Shown in pieces: positions 1 through 9,047 of a DNA stretch of 64,000 nt. Source of the DNA: Microlunatus antarcticus (GTDB taxonomy: Bacteria; Actinomycetota; Actinomycetes; Propionibacteriales; Propionibacteriaceae); NCBI RefSeq assembly GCF_014193425.1, contig NZ_JACHZG010000001.1, positions 682,001 to 746,000 on the forward strand, in the 5' to 3' direction. Below the pieces are notes generated by a model. That model searched no databases. It saw only the letters and a program-made list of their open reading frames with translations, and had not been told where the DNA came from. The position numbers and the translations under genes are program-made. Each line of letters begins with the position of its first letter. The first letter of the stretch is position 1.

Positions 1-444
1 GTTGGCCCCGGTGAGGTTGATGTGGTCGCGCATCAGCACGACGGTGCCGGCGGGACGGTCGAGCTTGAGCCCGCCGCAGCCGTTGGTCAGCACGACGGTC
101 GTCGCACCTGCGGCGATCGCGGTGCGGACGCCGTGCACGACCGGCGCGACGCCCCGGCCCTCGTAGTAGTGCGTGCGTCCGGTGAGCACCGCGGCCGTCT
201 TGCCGGACGCCGTCCGGACGATCCGCAGCAGCCCGCCGTGGCCGATCACCACCGGTGCGCTGAAGCCGGGCAGGTCGCCCAGCGGGCAGCTCCCGATCTC
301 CTCGCCGAGGTCGTCTGACGCCGCCGCCCAGCCCGAGCCGAGCGTGAACGACACGTCGATCCCGTCGATCCCGAAGCGCTCCCGGATCGCCTGCGCGGCC
401 TGGTTCGCGAGCTCGTACGGGTCGGGTCCGGTCGGCGAAGGCAT
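1..444 (-). CDS. Purine nucleoside phosphorylase, N-terminal part (cut by window edge)
   Basis: This enzyme reversibly phosphorolyses purine nucleosides to free base and (deoxy)ribose-1-phosphate in cytosolic purine salvage. The visible 148 residues start at an ATG (442-444) and show PNP/MTAP features: a glycine-rich 'TLGSGWA' phosphate-loop region near residue 35, 'GRTHYYEG' near residue 90, and 'TNGCGGL' near residue 120, which corresponds to the conserved NAAGG region. The rest of the gene lies beyond position 1. The trimeric class (PunA/DeoD-like) is likely from these motifs. The next gene on the same strand starts 45 bp upstream of this one. Confidence 0.85.
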   Translation of the reverse strand, partial: MPSPTGPDPYELANQAAQAIRERFGIDGIDVSFTLGSGWAAASDDLGEEIGSCPLGDLPGFSAPVVIGHGGLLRIVRTASGKTAAVLTGRTHYYEGRGVAPVVHGVRTAIAAGATTVVLTNGCGGLKLDRPAGTVVLMRDHINLTGAN

Positions 445-488
445 GGGTCGACCCTAGCGACGTACGTTCCCGGAGCCCGCCCAAGGGT

Positions 489-1448
489 TCAGAAGGCGTT
501 GACGCCCGCCAGCTCGACCGAGAGGTCCCACAGCCAGGCCGCCTGCTCGGGGTCGATCGCGTACGGCCGGACGCCCGGCTGGTCGTCGGTCGACACGCGG
601 GCGACCTCGACGTCCTCGAGGTAGACGCCGCCGAGCCCGTCCAGCCGCGGGCTCGTCGCCGCCCACACCGTCGTCGCCGCGCCCTGCTCGGTGCTCTTGA
701 AGTCGACGAGCGGGTGGCCGTTCGAGTCGATCCAGCCCAGCCCCTGCTGCTCCTCGCGCGAGAGGTGGCGCTGCAGCGGGGTCAGGATGCCGCCGGGGTG
801 GAGGGCGAACGCCTGGACGCCCGACTCGGCGGCGAGCTCGTCCAGCCGGACGGCGAACAGCACGTTCGCGGTCTTGGCCTGCCCGTACGCCTCCCACTTG
901 TCGTAGTCGCCGCGTGTGAACATCGGGTCGTCCCAGCGGATCGGGCTGCGCCGGTGGCCGGCCGACGAGACGGAGACCACGCGGCCAGCACCCGCGGCGA
1001 TCAGCGGCCAGAGCCGGTTGACGAGGGCGAAGTGGCCGAGGTGGTTGGTGGCGAGCTGGGCCTCCCAGCCGGGGCCGACGCGGGTCTCGGGCGTGGCCAT
1101 GATGCCGGCGTTGTCGATCATGAGGTCGATCGCGCGGCCCTGCGCGAGCACGCCATCGGCGAAGGCCTGGACGCTGCCCAGGTCTCCCAGGTCGAGGGTG
1201 CCGACGCTGGTGCGCTCGAGGCCCGCGAGTGCCTCCGCAGCGGCCTCGGGCCGCCGGGCGGGGACGAGCACGTCGGCGCCCGCGCTCACGAGGGCGCGGG
1301 TCGTCTCCAGCCCGATGCCGGAGTAGCCGCCGGTGACGACGGCGAGGCGGCCGGTGAGGTCGACGCCCTCGACGACCTCGGCGGCGGTGCTCTTGGCGCC
1401 GAAGCCGGAGCCGACGGGTTCCTGCGGGGTGCGGGTCCAGGTGTTCAT
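489..1448 (-). CDS. Short-chain dehydrogenase/reductase
   Basis: An NAD(P)-dependent oxidoreductase of the SDR superfamily, 319 aa. The Rossmann motif 'TGGYSGIG' lies near residue 40, 'DNAGIM' near 112, and the catalytic Ser and YxxxK ('YGQAKTAN') near 160-192. The long, C-terminally extended form resembles retinol-dehydrogenase/WWOX-like actinobacterial SDRs often annotated as generic oxidoreductases. The substrate cannot be read from the sequence. It starts at ATG 1448 and is followed downstream by the PNP gene. Confidence 0.85.
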   Translation of the reverse strand: MNTWTRTPQEPVGSGFGAKSTAAEVVEGVDLTGRLAVVTGGYSGIGLETTRALVSAGADVLVPARRPEAAAEALAGLERTSVGTLDLGDLGSVQAFADGVLAQGRAIDLMIDNAGIMATPETRVGPGWEAQLATNHLGHFALVNRLWPLIAAGAGRVVSVSSAGHRRSPIRWDDPMFTRGDYDKWEAYGQAKTANVLFAVRLDELAAESGVQAFALHPGGILTPLQRHLSREEQQGLGWIDSNGHPLVDFKSTEQGAATTVWAATSPRLDGLGGVYLEDVEVARVSTDDQPGVRPYAIDPEQAAWLWDLSVELAGVNAF

Positions 1449-1467
1449 GCCTCGACCGTAGGCGCGC

Positions 1468-1914
1468 TCACCAGCCGCTGCGGCAGGGCCTTCCGCGGAG
1501 CTCGGTCAGGTAGTCCTCGGGGGCGCCGGCGGACTGGGCCGCGTCGGCGAGGATGCCGAGGGTGCGGGCGCTGGGCATGCCGCCCTCGAAGTCGTCGAGG
1601 ACGTAGACCCAGGCGGTCTTGATCCCGTCGAGCGTCTCGACCCGGACGCGGACCTTCTTGTAGAGGCCGGAGGCGTCGGCGCTCTCCCACTGGTCGAGCG
1701 TCGACTCGTCGGCGGAGGTCACGTCGTACACGGCCACGAACACGTGCTCGGCCTCGTGCGCCTCCACGAGCGTCGGCAGGGCGCCGTCGAAGCCGTCTCC
1801 GCCGAAGGTCAGCCGCCAGCCGGGGATCCAGCCGGTCCAGCGCAGCGGGCTGTGGGGACAGCGCCCGGACATCTGCGCGGGGTCCAGGTTGCTCCCGTAG
1901 GCGGCGTACAGCAC
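1468..1914 (-). CDS. Gamma-glutamylcyclotransferase-fold protein
   Basis: A 148-aa protein opening with 'YAAYGSNLD', the YGSN substrate loop typical of the gamma-glutamylcyclotransferase (GGCT/AIG2) fold. The aligned acidic residue in 'VAVYDVTSADE' and the 'GLYKKVRVRVE' strand also fit. Family members release 5-oxoproline from gamma-glutamyl amines or peptides; in an actinobacterium the substrate might be a gamma-glutamyl amino acid rather than glutathione. The start is a GTG at 1914. The gene is divergent from lpdA (2004) with an 89-bp shared promoter gap. Confidence 0.8.
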   Translation of the reverse strand: MLYAAYGSNLDPAQMSGRCPHSPLRWTGWIPGWRLTFGGDGFDGALPTLVEAHEAEHVFVAVYDVTSADESTLDQWESADASGLYKKVRVRVETLDGIKTAWVYVLDDFEGGMPSARTLGILADAAQSAGAPEDYLTELRGRPCRSGW

Positions 1915-2003
1915 GCACGGAGATTATCCCGACGGCGAGCGCGGAGGGCGCTTGCTCACGCCCACCGGCGCGAAGGTCCCCGCGACCCTGAGACGATGGG
2001 GGC

Positions 2004-3425
2004 ATGGACCGCGTGGTGATCATCGGCGGTGGGCCGGGTGGGTACGAGGCGGCGCTCGTCGCCAGCCAGCTGGGCGGAGCGGTCACGCTCGTCGAGGACC
2101 AGGGGCTGGGCGGGTCGGCGGTGCTCACCGGAACCGTCCCGTCGAAGACGTTGATCGCCACCGCCGAGGTCATGTCCGAGGTACGGGAGTCGGCCGAGCT
2201 CGGGGTGCGTCTGCACGCCGACGGCGACGGCTGCGCGGGCACCGCCGACCCCGACCGCGGCGTCACGGTCGACCTCGCGGCGGTCAACGCGCGGGTGCTC
2301 GACCTCGCGACCAAGCAGTCGGCCGACATCACCGAGCGGCTGCTCGGCGAGCACGTCACCCTGGTCGACGGGCGCGCCCGGCTCGACGGGCCGGAGCACG
2401 TCGTCGCCACGCGCGCCGACGGCACCGAGGAGGTGCTCGACGCCGACATCGTCCTGGTCGCGACCGGCTCGCGGCCGCGCGAGCTGGACACCGCCCGGCT
2501 CGACGGCGAGCGCATCCTCAGCTGGCGCCACCTCTACGCGCTGACCGAGCTGCCCGAGCGCCTGATCGTGGTCGGCTCCGGCGTGACCGGGGCCGAGTTC
2601 GCCAGCGCGTACGACGCCCTGGGCTGCGAGGTCGTGCTCGTCTCGTCGCGCGACCGGGTGCTGCCCGGCGAGGACGCCGACGCGGCCCAGGTGCTGGAGG
2701 ACGTCTTCGCCCGCCGGGGGCTGACGGTCATGTCCCGCTCCCGCGCCGCGAGCGTCCTGCGCGACGGCGACGGCGTCGTGGTCACGCTGACCGACGGCCG
2801 CAAGGTGACCGGGTCCCACTGCCTCCTCGCCGTCGGCTCGATCCCCAACACCGAGGACCTCGGGCTGGAGACGACCCGCGTCGAGACCGACCGCTACGGC
2901 TCGATCGTGGTCGACCGGGTCTCGCGCACCAAGGCCCGCGGCATCTACGCGGCGGGGGACTGCACCGGGGTGCTGCCGCTCGCCTCGGTCGCGGCGATGC
3001 AGGGCCGGATCGCGATGTACCACGCGCTCGGCGACGCGGTCGCCCCGCTCGACCTGCTCACCGTCTCCTCGAACGTCTTCACCAGCCCCGAGATCGCCAC
3101 GGTCGGGGTGAGCCAGCAGCAGGTCGACGACGGGCTGGTCCCCGTCCGCGAGGTCGTGCTGCGGCTCCGGGGCAACCCGCGGGCCAAGATGCAGGGCAAC
3201 CGGGACGGGTTCGTCAAGGTGTTCTGCCGCAGCGTGACCGGCATCGTCATCGGCGGCGTCGTCGTCGCCCCGCGGGCGAGCGAGCTGATCTACCCGATCG
3301 CGCTCGCCATCTCGCAGCGCCTGACGGTGGACCAGCTGTCCGCGTCGTTCACGGTCTACCCGTCGCTCTCCGGCTCGATCGCCGAGGCGGCGCGGCGCCT
3401 GCACGGGACCCGCTCGATCACCTGA
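2004..3425 (+). CDS. lpdA: NAD(P)H-quinone dehydrogenase of the LpdA (Rv3303c) type
   Basis: A 473-aa flavoprotein of the pyridine nucleotide-disulfide oxidoreductase family: FAD motif 'GGGPGGYEAA' at the N-terminus, NAD motif 'GSGVTGAEFA' mid-protein, 'AAGDCTG' FAD contact, and a dimerisation domain ending 'YPSLSGSIAEAARRL'. It matches remembered Mycobacterium tuberculosis LpdA along its whole length, a protein that reduces quinones and not lipoamide. The site that carries the CxxxxC redox disulfide in true lipoamide dehydrogenases reads 'GGSAVLTGTVPSKT' here, with no cysteine at either position. That excludes dithiol chemistry and supports the quinone-reductase role. Its TGA overlaps the next ATG (TGATG). 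Confidence 0.9.
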   Translation: MDRVVIIGGGPGGYEAALVASQLGGAVTLVEDQGLGGSAVLTGTVPSKTLIATAEVMSEVRESAELGVRLHADGDGCAGTADPDRGVTVDLAAVNARVLDLATKQSADITERLLGEHVTLVDGRARLDGPEHVVATRADGTEEVLDADIVLVATGSRPRELDTARLDGERILSWRHLYALTELPERLIVVGSGVTGAEFASAYDALGCEVVLVSSRDRVLPGEDADAAQVLEDVFARRGLTVMSRSRAASVLRDGDGVVVTLTDGRKVTGSHCLLAVGSIPNTEDLGLETTRVETDRYGSIVVDRVSRTKARGIYAAGDCTGVLPLASVAAMQGRIAMYHALGDAVAPLDLLTVSSNVFTSPEIATVGVSQQQVDDGLVPVREVVLRLRGNPRAKMQGNRDGFVKVFCRSVTGIVIGGVVVAPRASELIYPIALAISQRLTVDQLSASFTVYPSLSGSIAEAARRLHGTRSIT

Positions 3426-3733
3426 TGGCGCGGTCCGAGCGGGACGTGGAGCGGACCGAGGACGGACGGTTCCTGGTCATCGACGGCCGGAGGTGGCGTG
3501 CGACCGACCCGCTCATCCCCGACGAACGCCGCCACGAGCTGCAGACGGTGCTGATGGCCTGGCGCCGCGAGGTGAAGCGCACCAGGGGGACCGACGAGGA
3601 ACGGACGTCGCGCGACGGGGTCCAGGCCACCAAGGTCGCGCTCGGCGAACGCGGCACCCCCTGGTGGGAGCAGACCGAGGACGAGCGCCGCACGCGGTGG
3701 GAGACCCACGTCGAAGGTCCGGGCCCGCGGTGA
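3425..3733 (+). CDS. Small hypothetical protein, coupled to lpdA
   Basis: A 102-aa soluble, highly charged protein. It has an N-terminal 'GRFLVIDGRRWRATDP' segment, a helical Arg/Glu-rich middle and a 'WWEQTEDERRTRWE' tail. The start codon overlaps the lpdA stop (TGATG), so translation is coupled. Similar short proteins occur in actinobacteria without assigned function; no catalytic motif or membrane segment is visible. Confidence 0.7.
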   Translation: MARSERDVERTEDGRFLVIDGRRWRATDPLIPDERRHELQTVLMAWRREVKRTRGTDEERTSRDGVQATKVALGERGTPWWEQTEDERRTRWETHVEGPGPR

Positions 3734-3782
3734 AGGCGTCCGTGCGACCCTGACGTCATGGTCCTGATCACCACCGGAGGTC

Positions 3783-4178
3783 GTGCCGCGTAACCGACCC
3801 CAGCGGCTGCGCGCCCTGCCGCCCAGCGTCCCGCCGAGCACGACGCGCGGGCTCCCGACCCGCACCGCCGAATCTCTGGACTGGCTCGACGACCCCGCCC
3901 TGACGTCGAAGGACGTGGCCCTCGAGCTCGACGAGTGGCGGCACGTCGTCAGCCTGCCGGAGGCGGTGCTGAGCGCGCCGCACAACGACTGGGCCGAGTT
4001 CGTCGGACCCAGCGCCCGCGCCGCGCTCGACGATGCGGTGCGGGCCCTCGGCCGTCGCGAGGGCGCTCCGCTGCGCGCTGAGCTCGCGCGCCTCGACGAA
4101 CGGTTCCGCCGCAAGACCTCGAACAACCCCTTCGCCGACCCCGCTCTTCCGTGGTGGGCGCGGCGCTGGTGGCACTAG
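3783..4178 (+). CDS. Hypothetical protein
   Basis: A 131-aa Arg/Pro-rich protein with no transmembrane segment and no recognised domain. The C-terminus ends 'LPWWARRWWH', a basic aromatic tail. The start at GTG/ATG 3783 follows the preceding gene by 50 bp in the same direction. It converges with the small membrane-protein gene and the two 3' ends overlap by 4 bp (4175-4178). Function unknown. Confidence 0.6.
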   Translation: MPRNRPQRLRALPPSVPPSTTRGLPTRTAESLDWLDDPALTSKDVALELDEWRHVVSLPEAVLSAPHNDWAEFVGPSARAALDDAVRALGRREGAPLRAELARLDERFRRKTSNNPFADPALPWWARRWWH

Positions 4179-4399
4179 CCGCCCGGGCCCGCCGCACCGG
4201 GGCGACGCCGCAGCCCGACGACGAAGAGGACCACGCCGACCACGGCCACGACGACGCCGATCCCGACCGCGTACGGGCCGCCCTGCAGGAAGAGGCCGGC
4301 CAGGACCACGAGGACGCCGAGCACCAGCAGCGTCTGGCCCAGCTGGACGGCCAGGCCGGTCCGGGGGCGGGGTCGGGGGACACGTCCCGGGGTGCTCAT
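4175..4399 (-). CDS. Small two-helix membrane protein
   Basis: A 74-aa protein with two hydrophobic segments ('LLVLGVLVVLAGLFLQ' and 'GIGVVVAVVGVVLFVVG') between basic ends, resembling small actinobacterial integral membrane proteins of unknown role. Its ATG overlaps the TGA of the upstream HAD gene by four bases (ATGA), so the two are translationally coupled. Confidence 0.7.
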   Translation of the reverse strand: MSTPGRVPRPRPRTGLAVQLGQTLLVLGVLVVLAGLFLQGGPYAVGIGVVVAVVGVVLFVVGLRRRPGAAGPGG

Positions 4400-5100
4400 C
4401 GTGCGGGCGCGCCCAGCGCGTCGGCCAGCTCGAGCAGGTCGCTGACGACCAAGTCGAACTCGTCCTCCGGCGGCGGACCCTCGTCCGGCCGCTGGACGTA
4501 GCAGGTCTGCAGCCCGAGGCGGGCGGCCCCGCGCAGGTCCCAGACGTGGGCGGCGACCATCATGACCTGCCCCGGCCGGAGGTCGAGCGTGTCGATCGCG
4601 ACCTCGTACGCACGCGGGTCGGGCTTGAACGCCTGGGACGGTCGGGTGGACAGCGCGAGGTGCCAGGCCAGGCCGCCGGTCAGGGACAGGAAGGCGAGCT
4701 CGTCCGGGTCGGCGTTGCTGAGGGCGACGACGAGCCGGTGGGTGCGGAGCCGGTCGAGCCCGGCCGCCGAGTCGGGCCAGGGCTTGAAGGTCTCGACGAC
4801 GTCGACCAGCTGGGCCACCAGGCCGCCGTCGAGCGGTGCGAGCCCGACCTCGGAGACGGCCGCGCGGACGGCCTCGGCCCGCAGGTCGCGGTGGCTGGCC
4901 CAGGGTCGGTCCCCGGAGCTCACCCGCCGCATCAGCTCCGTCAGGTGGGTCGCGGTGGCCGCCGCCACCCGGATCGCGGCCTGCTCGTCGTCGCCGCGTC
5001 GGGCCAGTGCGGCGACCGTCGCCTCCCGGACGCCGCCGACGTCGTCGACCACGGTCCCCATGACGTCGAAGACGAGAGCGCGGGGGCGGGGAACAGGCAT
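4396..5100 (-). CDS. HAD-superfamily hydrolase, haloacid dehalogenase type II-like
   Basis: A 234-aa HAD-fold hydrolase. Motif I is 'FDVMGTVVD' with the nucleophilic Asp, motif II is 'ALSNADPDE', the lysine motif is 'FKPDPRAYEVA', and the last motif is 'AAHVWDLRGAARLGL', the pattern of type II 2-haloacid dehalogenases (compare 'SSNAWDATGA'). Dehalogenase activity is a family label; many members act on other substrates. Start chosen at ATG 5100 ('MPVPRPRALVFD') because the motif follows immediately. Divergent from the sirtuin gene. Confidence 0.85.
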   Translation of the reverse strand: MPVPRPRALVFDVMGTVVDDVGGVREATVAALARRGDDEQAAIRVAAATATHLTELMRRVSSGDRPWASHRDLRAEAVRAAVSEVGLAPLDGGLVAQLVDVVETFKPWPDSAAGLDRLRTHRLVVALSNADPDELAFLSLTGGLAWHLALSTRPSQAFKPDPRAYEVAIDTLDLRPGQVMMVAAHVWDLRGAARLGLQTCYVQRPDEGPPPEDEFDLVVSDLLELADALGAPAR

Positions 5101-5174
5101 CCGGCCATGCTGCCAGTCGCGGACGGCCAGTCGTCGGCGGCTCCCGGGCACCACCGCGCAGGTACTCTCGCGGC

Positions 5175-6032
5175 GTGACCGTGGCTGACGTGGTTGACGG
5201 GGACGCTGTGACCGGCGCGGGGATCGAGGCGGTCGCCGACCTGCTCGCCGGCCGCACCTGGACCGTCCTCTCGGGCGCCGGGGCGAGCACCGACAGCGGG
5301 ATCCCGGACTACCGCGGGCCGACCTCCGTACGCGCGACGCCGATGCTCTACGCCGAGTTCGTCCGCTCGGTCGACAACCAGCGCCGCTACTGGGCCCGGT
5401 CCTACCAGGGCTGGTCGCGGATGGGCCACGCCGAGCCGAACGAGGGTCACCACCTGCTGGCCGCCCTCGAGCCGCACGGGCAGATGGGCGTCGTCACGCA
5501 GAACGTCGACGGGCTCCACCAGCGCGCCGGCAGCTCGCCGGTCATCCCGCTGCACGGCTCCATCGCCGACGTCGTGTGCCTCGGCTGCGGGCGTGTGACG
5601 GGCCGCCGCGAGCTGCAGGACCGCCTCGCCGTGCTCAACCCCGACGTCGGTACGCCCCGCGTCCTCGAGCACGCCGAGCTGCGACCCGACGGCGACGCGG
5701 TCGTGGACGAGTGGGGCGACTTCGTGCTCGCCGACTGCCGGGCCTGCGGCGGCGTGCTCAAGCCGGACGTCGTGTTCTTCGGCGAGACCGTGCCGCGCGA
5801 CCGGGTCGACCAGGCGTACGCCCTCGTGGACGCCGCCGACGTGCTCGTCGTCCTCGGTTCGTCGCTCACCGTGATGTCGGGCTTCCGCTTCGTCCGCCAC
5901 AACGCCAGGGCCGGCCGGGACGTGGTCATCGTCAACCGCGGCGTCACCCGCGGTGACGACCTCGCCACGCTCAAGCTCGAGGCCGGCGTGACCGAGACCC
6001 TCGCTGGCCTGCGGGACCTGCTCAGCGCTTAG
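5175..6032 (+). CDS. Sir2-family NAD-dependent protein deacylase
   Basis: A 285-aa sirtuin that removes acyl groups from protein lysines, consuming NAD+ and producing nicotinamide and O-acyl-ADP-ribose. Visible are the NAD motif 'GAGASTDSGIPDYRG', the 'TQNVDGLH' catalytic region followed by 'LHGS' with the catalytic His, two zinc Cys pairs ('CLGCG' and 'CRACGG') and 'GSSLTV' near the C-terminus. Start is GTG 5175. It ends about 200 bp before a convergent gene; the gap is filled by dispersed repeats. Confidence 0.92.
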   Translation: MTVADVVDGDAVTGAGIEAVADLLAGRTWTVLSGAGASTDSGIPDYRGPTSVRATPMLYAEFVRSVDNQRRYWARSYQGWSRMGHAEPNEGHHLLAALEPHGQMGVVTQNVDGLHQRAGSSPVIPLHGSIADVVCLGCGRVTGRRELQDRLAVLNPDVGTPRVLEHAELRPDGDAVVDEWGDFVLADCRACGGVLKPDVVFFGETVPRDRVDQAYALVDAADVLVVLGSSLTVMSGFRFVRHNARAGRDVVIVNRGVTRGDDLATLKLEAGVTETLAGLRDLLSA

Positions 6033-6047
6033 AGCGTCGAACGAAAA

Positions 6048-6222
6048 ACGCCCCCTGAGCTTGTCGAAGCGGTGTCCTGAGCCTGTCGAAGGGGGCCTCG
6101 AAGAGGTTGGCGCCTCCCGGTGATCGAGGTGGAGCCAACCCGTTCCGGGCTGTTCGACAGGCTCAGGAGCGTAGGTAGCAACCGGCTTCGGGAGCGTAGG
6201 TGGCAACCGGCTCCGGGAGCGC
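6048..6222. repeat. Dispersed intergenic repeat cluster with short tandem duplication
   Basis: This convergent gap holds three copies or relatives of a repeat built on CCTGAGCCTGTCGAAGGG: one at about 6054, one at about 6074 that runs into CCTCGAAGAGGT, and an inverted one at about 6152. A 27-bp unit containing 'gagcgtaggt' is then repeated twice in tandem with small changes (about 6168-6222). Related copies recur at 21471-21578, 37620-37645, 40081-40117 and 42657-42697, always at gene ends. Confidence 0.75.
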
Positions 6223-6229
6223 TGAGCTC

Positions 6230-7039
6230 CTAATCCCCGCCGAAGAAGTCGCCGAGGCCGTCGAACAGACCGCCGATGCCGTCGCCGACGGACTCGAAGC
6301 CGTCGCCGATGCCCTCGCCGATCCCGCCGAGGCCGGCTCCGATCCCGCCGAACATGCCGCCCCCGCCGCCGAAGAGCATGCTGCCGATCAGCATCCCGGA
6401 GAGCATGTCGCTGCCGTTCCAGCGGCCGTAGTAGCCCTGCGCCCAGGGCGCGTACGCCTGTCCGCCCTCCCAGTAGGGCACGCGCTGCGCGCCGACCTGG
6501 ACGGTGCGGATGTACGGGTCGGCGCCGGCCAGGACGCGCTCGGCGTCGGCCGGGCAGGCGGGCACGGAGCGCTCGGCGCCACCGGCCGGGGCCCAGTCGA
6601 CGTTCTGCGACGAGGGGCCGTGGGCCGGGTTGAAGAAGCAGGGCGGCCGCTTCTGCGGGAGCGGCCGGCCGTTGACGCGGGCCTTGACGCAGGCGACGGC
6701 GTAGCGGCCGTCCTCGAGGATCTCGGTCACGTGCCGGATCTCGTCGGGCTTGGTGACGGCGTCGAGCGAGGACTTCGAGTCCTCGTACGCGTCCAGCGCC
6801 CGCTGGTAGTCCTGCTGCATGGCCTCGTCGAGGGGGTGGCCCGCGACGTCGACGTCGAGGCGCTGGAGCTCCTCGCCGAACTTGGTGACGTCCTCGTCGG
6901 CGGCACGCCTGGAGGTGGACAGCTGGCTCTCGAGTGCAGCACGCTCGGCGCCTTCACGCTGACGTACCGCGTGCCGCCGGTAAAGACCCACGCCCCCGAG
7001 GACCACTGCAACGACGAACAGCAGCAGCAGAAGATCCAT
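6230..7039 (-). CDS. Membrane-anchored protein with coiled coil and glycine-rich tail
   Basis: A 269-aa protein starting at ATG 7039 (an in-frame GTG at 7054 is the alternative) with one N-terminal hydrophobic anchor ('DLLLLLFVVAVVLGGVGLY'). A charged helical segment of roughly 70 residues follows, then a central region with a few cysteines, and a C-terminus in which Gly alternates with Ile/Leu/Phe (GIGAGLGGIGEGIGDG-like). The Gly-rich tail recalls actinobacterial surface or membrane proteins of unknown function. No enzymatic motif was seen. Confidence 0.7.
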   Translation of the reverse strand: MDLLLLLFVVAVVLGGVGLYRRHAVRQREGAERAALESQLSTSRRAADEDVTKFGEELQRLDVDVAGHPLDEAMQQDYQRALDAYEDSKSSLDAVTKPDEIRHVTEILEDGRYAVACVKARVNGRPLPQKRPPCFFNPAHGPSSQNVDWAPAGGAERSVPACPADAERVLAGADPYIRTVQVGAQRVPYWEGGQAYAPWAQGYYGRWNGSDMLSGMLIGSMLFGGGGGMFGGIGAGLGGIGEGIGDGFESVGDGIGGLFDGLGDFFGGD

Positions 7040-7138
7040 GGGGCCAGTGTGCATTCGCGCGCACGTTCGACCGAAGGCCTGCTCCCGCCTTCTTACCGAC
7101 TTCTTGTCGCGTGGCCCTGCGGGACCGTCAGGCGCCGG

Positions 7139-8944
7139 TCAGGCGTCGACGATCTCGCAGAGGACCAGGCCCGAGGTGACCGTCGCGCCGAGCTCCGCCG
7201 CAAGGCCCTTGACCGTGCCGGAGCGGTGCGCGGTCAGCGGCTGCTCCATCTTCATGGCCTCGAGCACGACCACGAGGTCGCCCTGCTCGACGTGGTCGCC
7301 GTCGGCCACCGCGACCTTGACGATCGTGCCCTGCATCGGCGAGGTGAGCGCGTCCCCGCTGGGGGCGCCGGCGGCGGCCGCCGTACGACGGACGGGCTTG
7401 CGGGCCTTCGACCCGCCGTTCGAGCCCGTGGCGCGCCCGGCTCCGAGACCGGCCGGCAGGACGACCTCGAGCCGGCGGCCACCGACCTCGACGACGACCC
7501 GCTCGCGGGCGTCCTCCTCGGGCGCGTCGGCGGCGGCGCCCGACCAGGGCTCGATCGTGTTGTCGAACTCGGTCTCGATCCAGCGGGTGTGCACGCCGAA
7601 CGTGCCGGAGGCGGCCGTGAAGGCCGGGTCGTCGAGCACCACGCGGTCGAAGGGCACGACCGTGGGCATGCCCTCGACGACCAGCTCGCGCAGCGCGCGC
7701 CGGGAACGTTCCAGGGCCTGCTCGCGGTCCACGCCGGTCACGATGATCTTGGCGACGAGGGAGTCGAAGCTGCCGGGCACGGTCATCCCGGCGCGGTAGC
7801 CCTCGTCGACCCGGACGCCCGGTCCGAGCGGCGGGACCCAGCGCGTCAGGGTGCCCGGCGCGGGGAGGAAGCCGCGGCCCGCGTCCTCGGCGTTGATGCG
7901 GAACTCGATCGAGTGCCCGCGCGTGACGGGGTCGCCGTAGCCGAGCTCCTCGCCGTCGGCGATGCGGAACATCTCGCGCACGAGGTCGAGACCGGTGACC
8001 TCTTCGGAGACCGGGTGCTCGACCTGCAGGCGGGTGTTGACCTCGAGGAAGGAGATCGTGCCGTCCTGCCCGACGAGGAACTCGCACGTCCCCGCGCCGA
8101 CGTAGCCGGCCTCGGTGAGGATCGCCTTGGACGACGTGTAGAGCTTGTCGAGCTGGTCGGCGGTGAGGAACGGCGCGGGCGCCTCCTCGACCAGCTTCTG
8201 GTGGCGGCGCTGCAGCGAGCAGTCCCGCGTGGAGACGACGACGACGTTGCCGTGGCTGTCGGCCAGGCACTGGGTCTCGACGTGGCGCGGCCGGTCGAGG
8301 TAGCGCTCGACGAAGCACTCGCCCCGCCCGAACGCGCCGACGGCCTCGCGGACGGCCGACTCGTACAGCTCGGGGATCTCCTCGAGGGTGCGGGCGACCT
8401 TGAGGCCGCGGCCGCCGCCGCCGAACGCGGCCTTGATGGCCACCGGGAGGCCGAACTCGGTCGCGAAGGCCACGACCTCGGCGGCGTCCGACACGGGGTC
8501 GGCGGTGCCCGGCACGAGGGGGGCGCCGACCTTCTGCGCGATGTGGCGGGCCTGGACCTTGTCGCCCAGCGCGGTGATGGCGGCCGGCGGCGGGCCGATC
8601 CACACCAGGCCGGCGTCGAGGACGGCCTGCGCGAAGTCCGCGTTCTCGGCCAGGAACCCGTAGCCCGGGTGCACGGCGTCGGCGCCGGAACGTGCGGCGA
8701 CGTCGAGGATCTTGGTCACGTCGAGGTAGGTCTGGGCCGGCGTCGAGCCACCGAGCGCGTACGCCTCGTCGGCGAGCGTCACGAAGAGCCCGTCCGCGTC
8801 GGGGTCGGCGTAGACCGCCACGCTGCCGAGGCCTGCGTCGGCCGCGGCCCTGATCACCCGGACCGCGATCTCGCCGCGGTTGGCCACGAGGACCTTGCTG
8901 ATGCGACCGGTGCTGGTGCGTCCCGGACGGCTCGCCTCTGGCAC
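7139..8944 (-). CDS. accA3: Acetyl/propionyl-CoA carboxylase alpha chain (biotin carboxylase plus BCCP)
   Basis: A 601-aa protein joining an N-terminal biotin carboxylase (starts '[17 protein letters not shown]'; ATP-grasp loop '[10 protein letters not shown]'; '[14 protein letters not shown]' catalytic region) to a C-terminal biotinyl domain with the biotin-accepting lysine in 'EAMKMEQP'. It carboxylates its own biotin, and a separate beta subunit passes CO2 to acetyl- or propionyl-CoA for malonyl/methylmalonyl-CoA supply. No beta subunit is adjacent. The fused BC-BCCP layout and length are those of actinobacterial AccA proteins; the exact paralogue (A1/A2/A3) is less certain. Start GTG 8944. 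Confidence 0.92.
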   Translation of the reverse strand: MPEASRPGRTSTGRISKVLVANRGEIAVRVIRAAADAGLGSVAVYADPDADGLFVTLADEAYALGGSTPAQTYLDVTKILDVAARSGADAVHPGYGFLAENADFAQAVLDAGLVWIGPPPAAITALGDKVQARHIAQKVGAPLVPGTADPVSDAAEVVAFATEFGLPVAIKAAFGGGGRGLKVARTLEEIPELYESAVREAVGAFGRGECFVERYLDRPRHVETQCLADSHGNVVVVSTRDCSLQRRHQKLVEEAPAPFLTADQLDKLYTSSKAILTEAGYVGAGTCEFLVGQDGTISFLEVNTRLQVEHPVSEEVTGLDLVREMFRIADGEELGYGDPVTRGHSIEFRINAEDAGRGFLPAPGTLTRWVPPLGPGVRVDEGYRAGMTVPGSFDSLVAKIIVTGVDREQALERSRRALRELVVEGMPTVVPFDRVVLDDPAFTAASGTFGVHTRWIETEFDNTIEPWSGAAADAPEEDARERVVVEVGGRRLEVVLPAGLGAGRATGSNGGSKARKPVRRTAAAAGAPSGDALTSPMQGTIVKVAVADGDHVEQGDLVVVLEAMKMEQPLTAHRSGTVKGLAAELGATVTSGLVLCEIVDA

Positions 8945-9047
8945 GTGCCCTACCTTCCGCGGTGGCGCCTTCGGCTCCCGCGTCAGCGGAGTCTAGTGGT
9001 CGGGGTCGCCCTGGCCCGCGACCGACCGCGTGTGCCACGCTTCGGAC

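Noticed and set aside
4175-5290. A 371-residue minus-strand frame covering the HAD gene
   Set aside because: Only its last 74 residues look real (the small membrane protein); the rest is Arg/Pro/Gly-rich shadow of the HAD gene in another frame.
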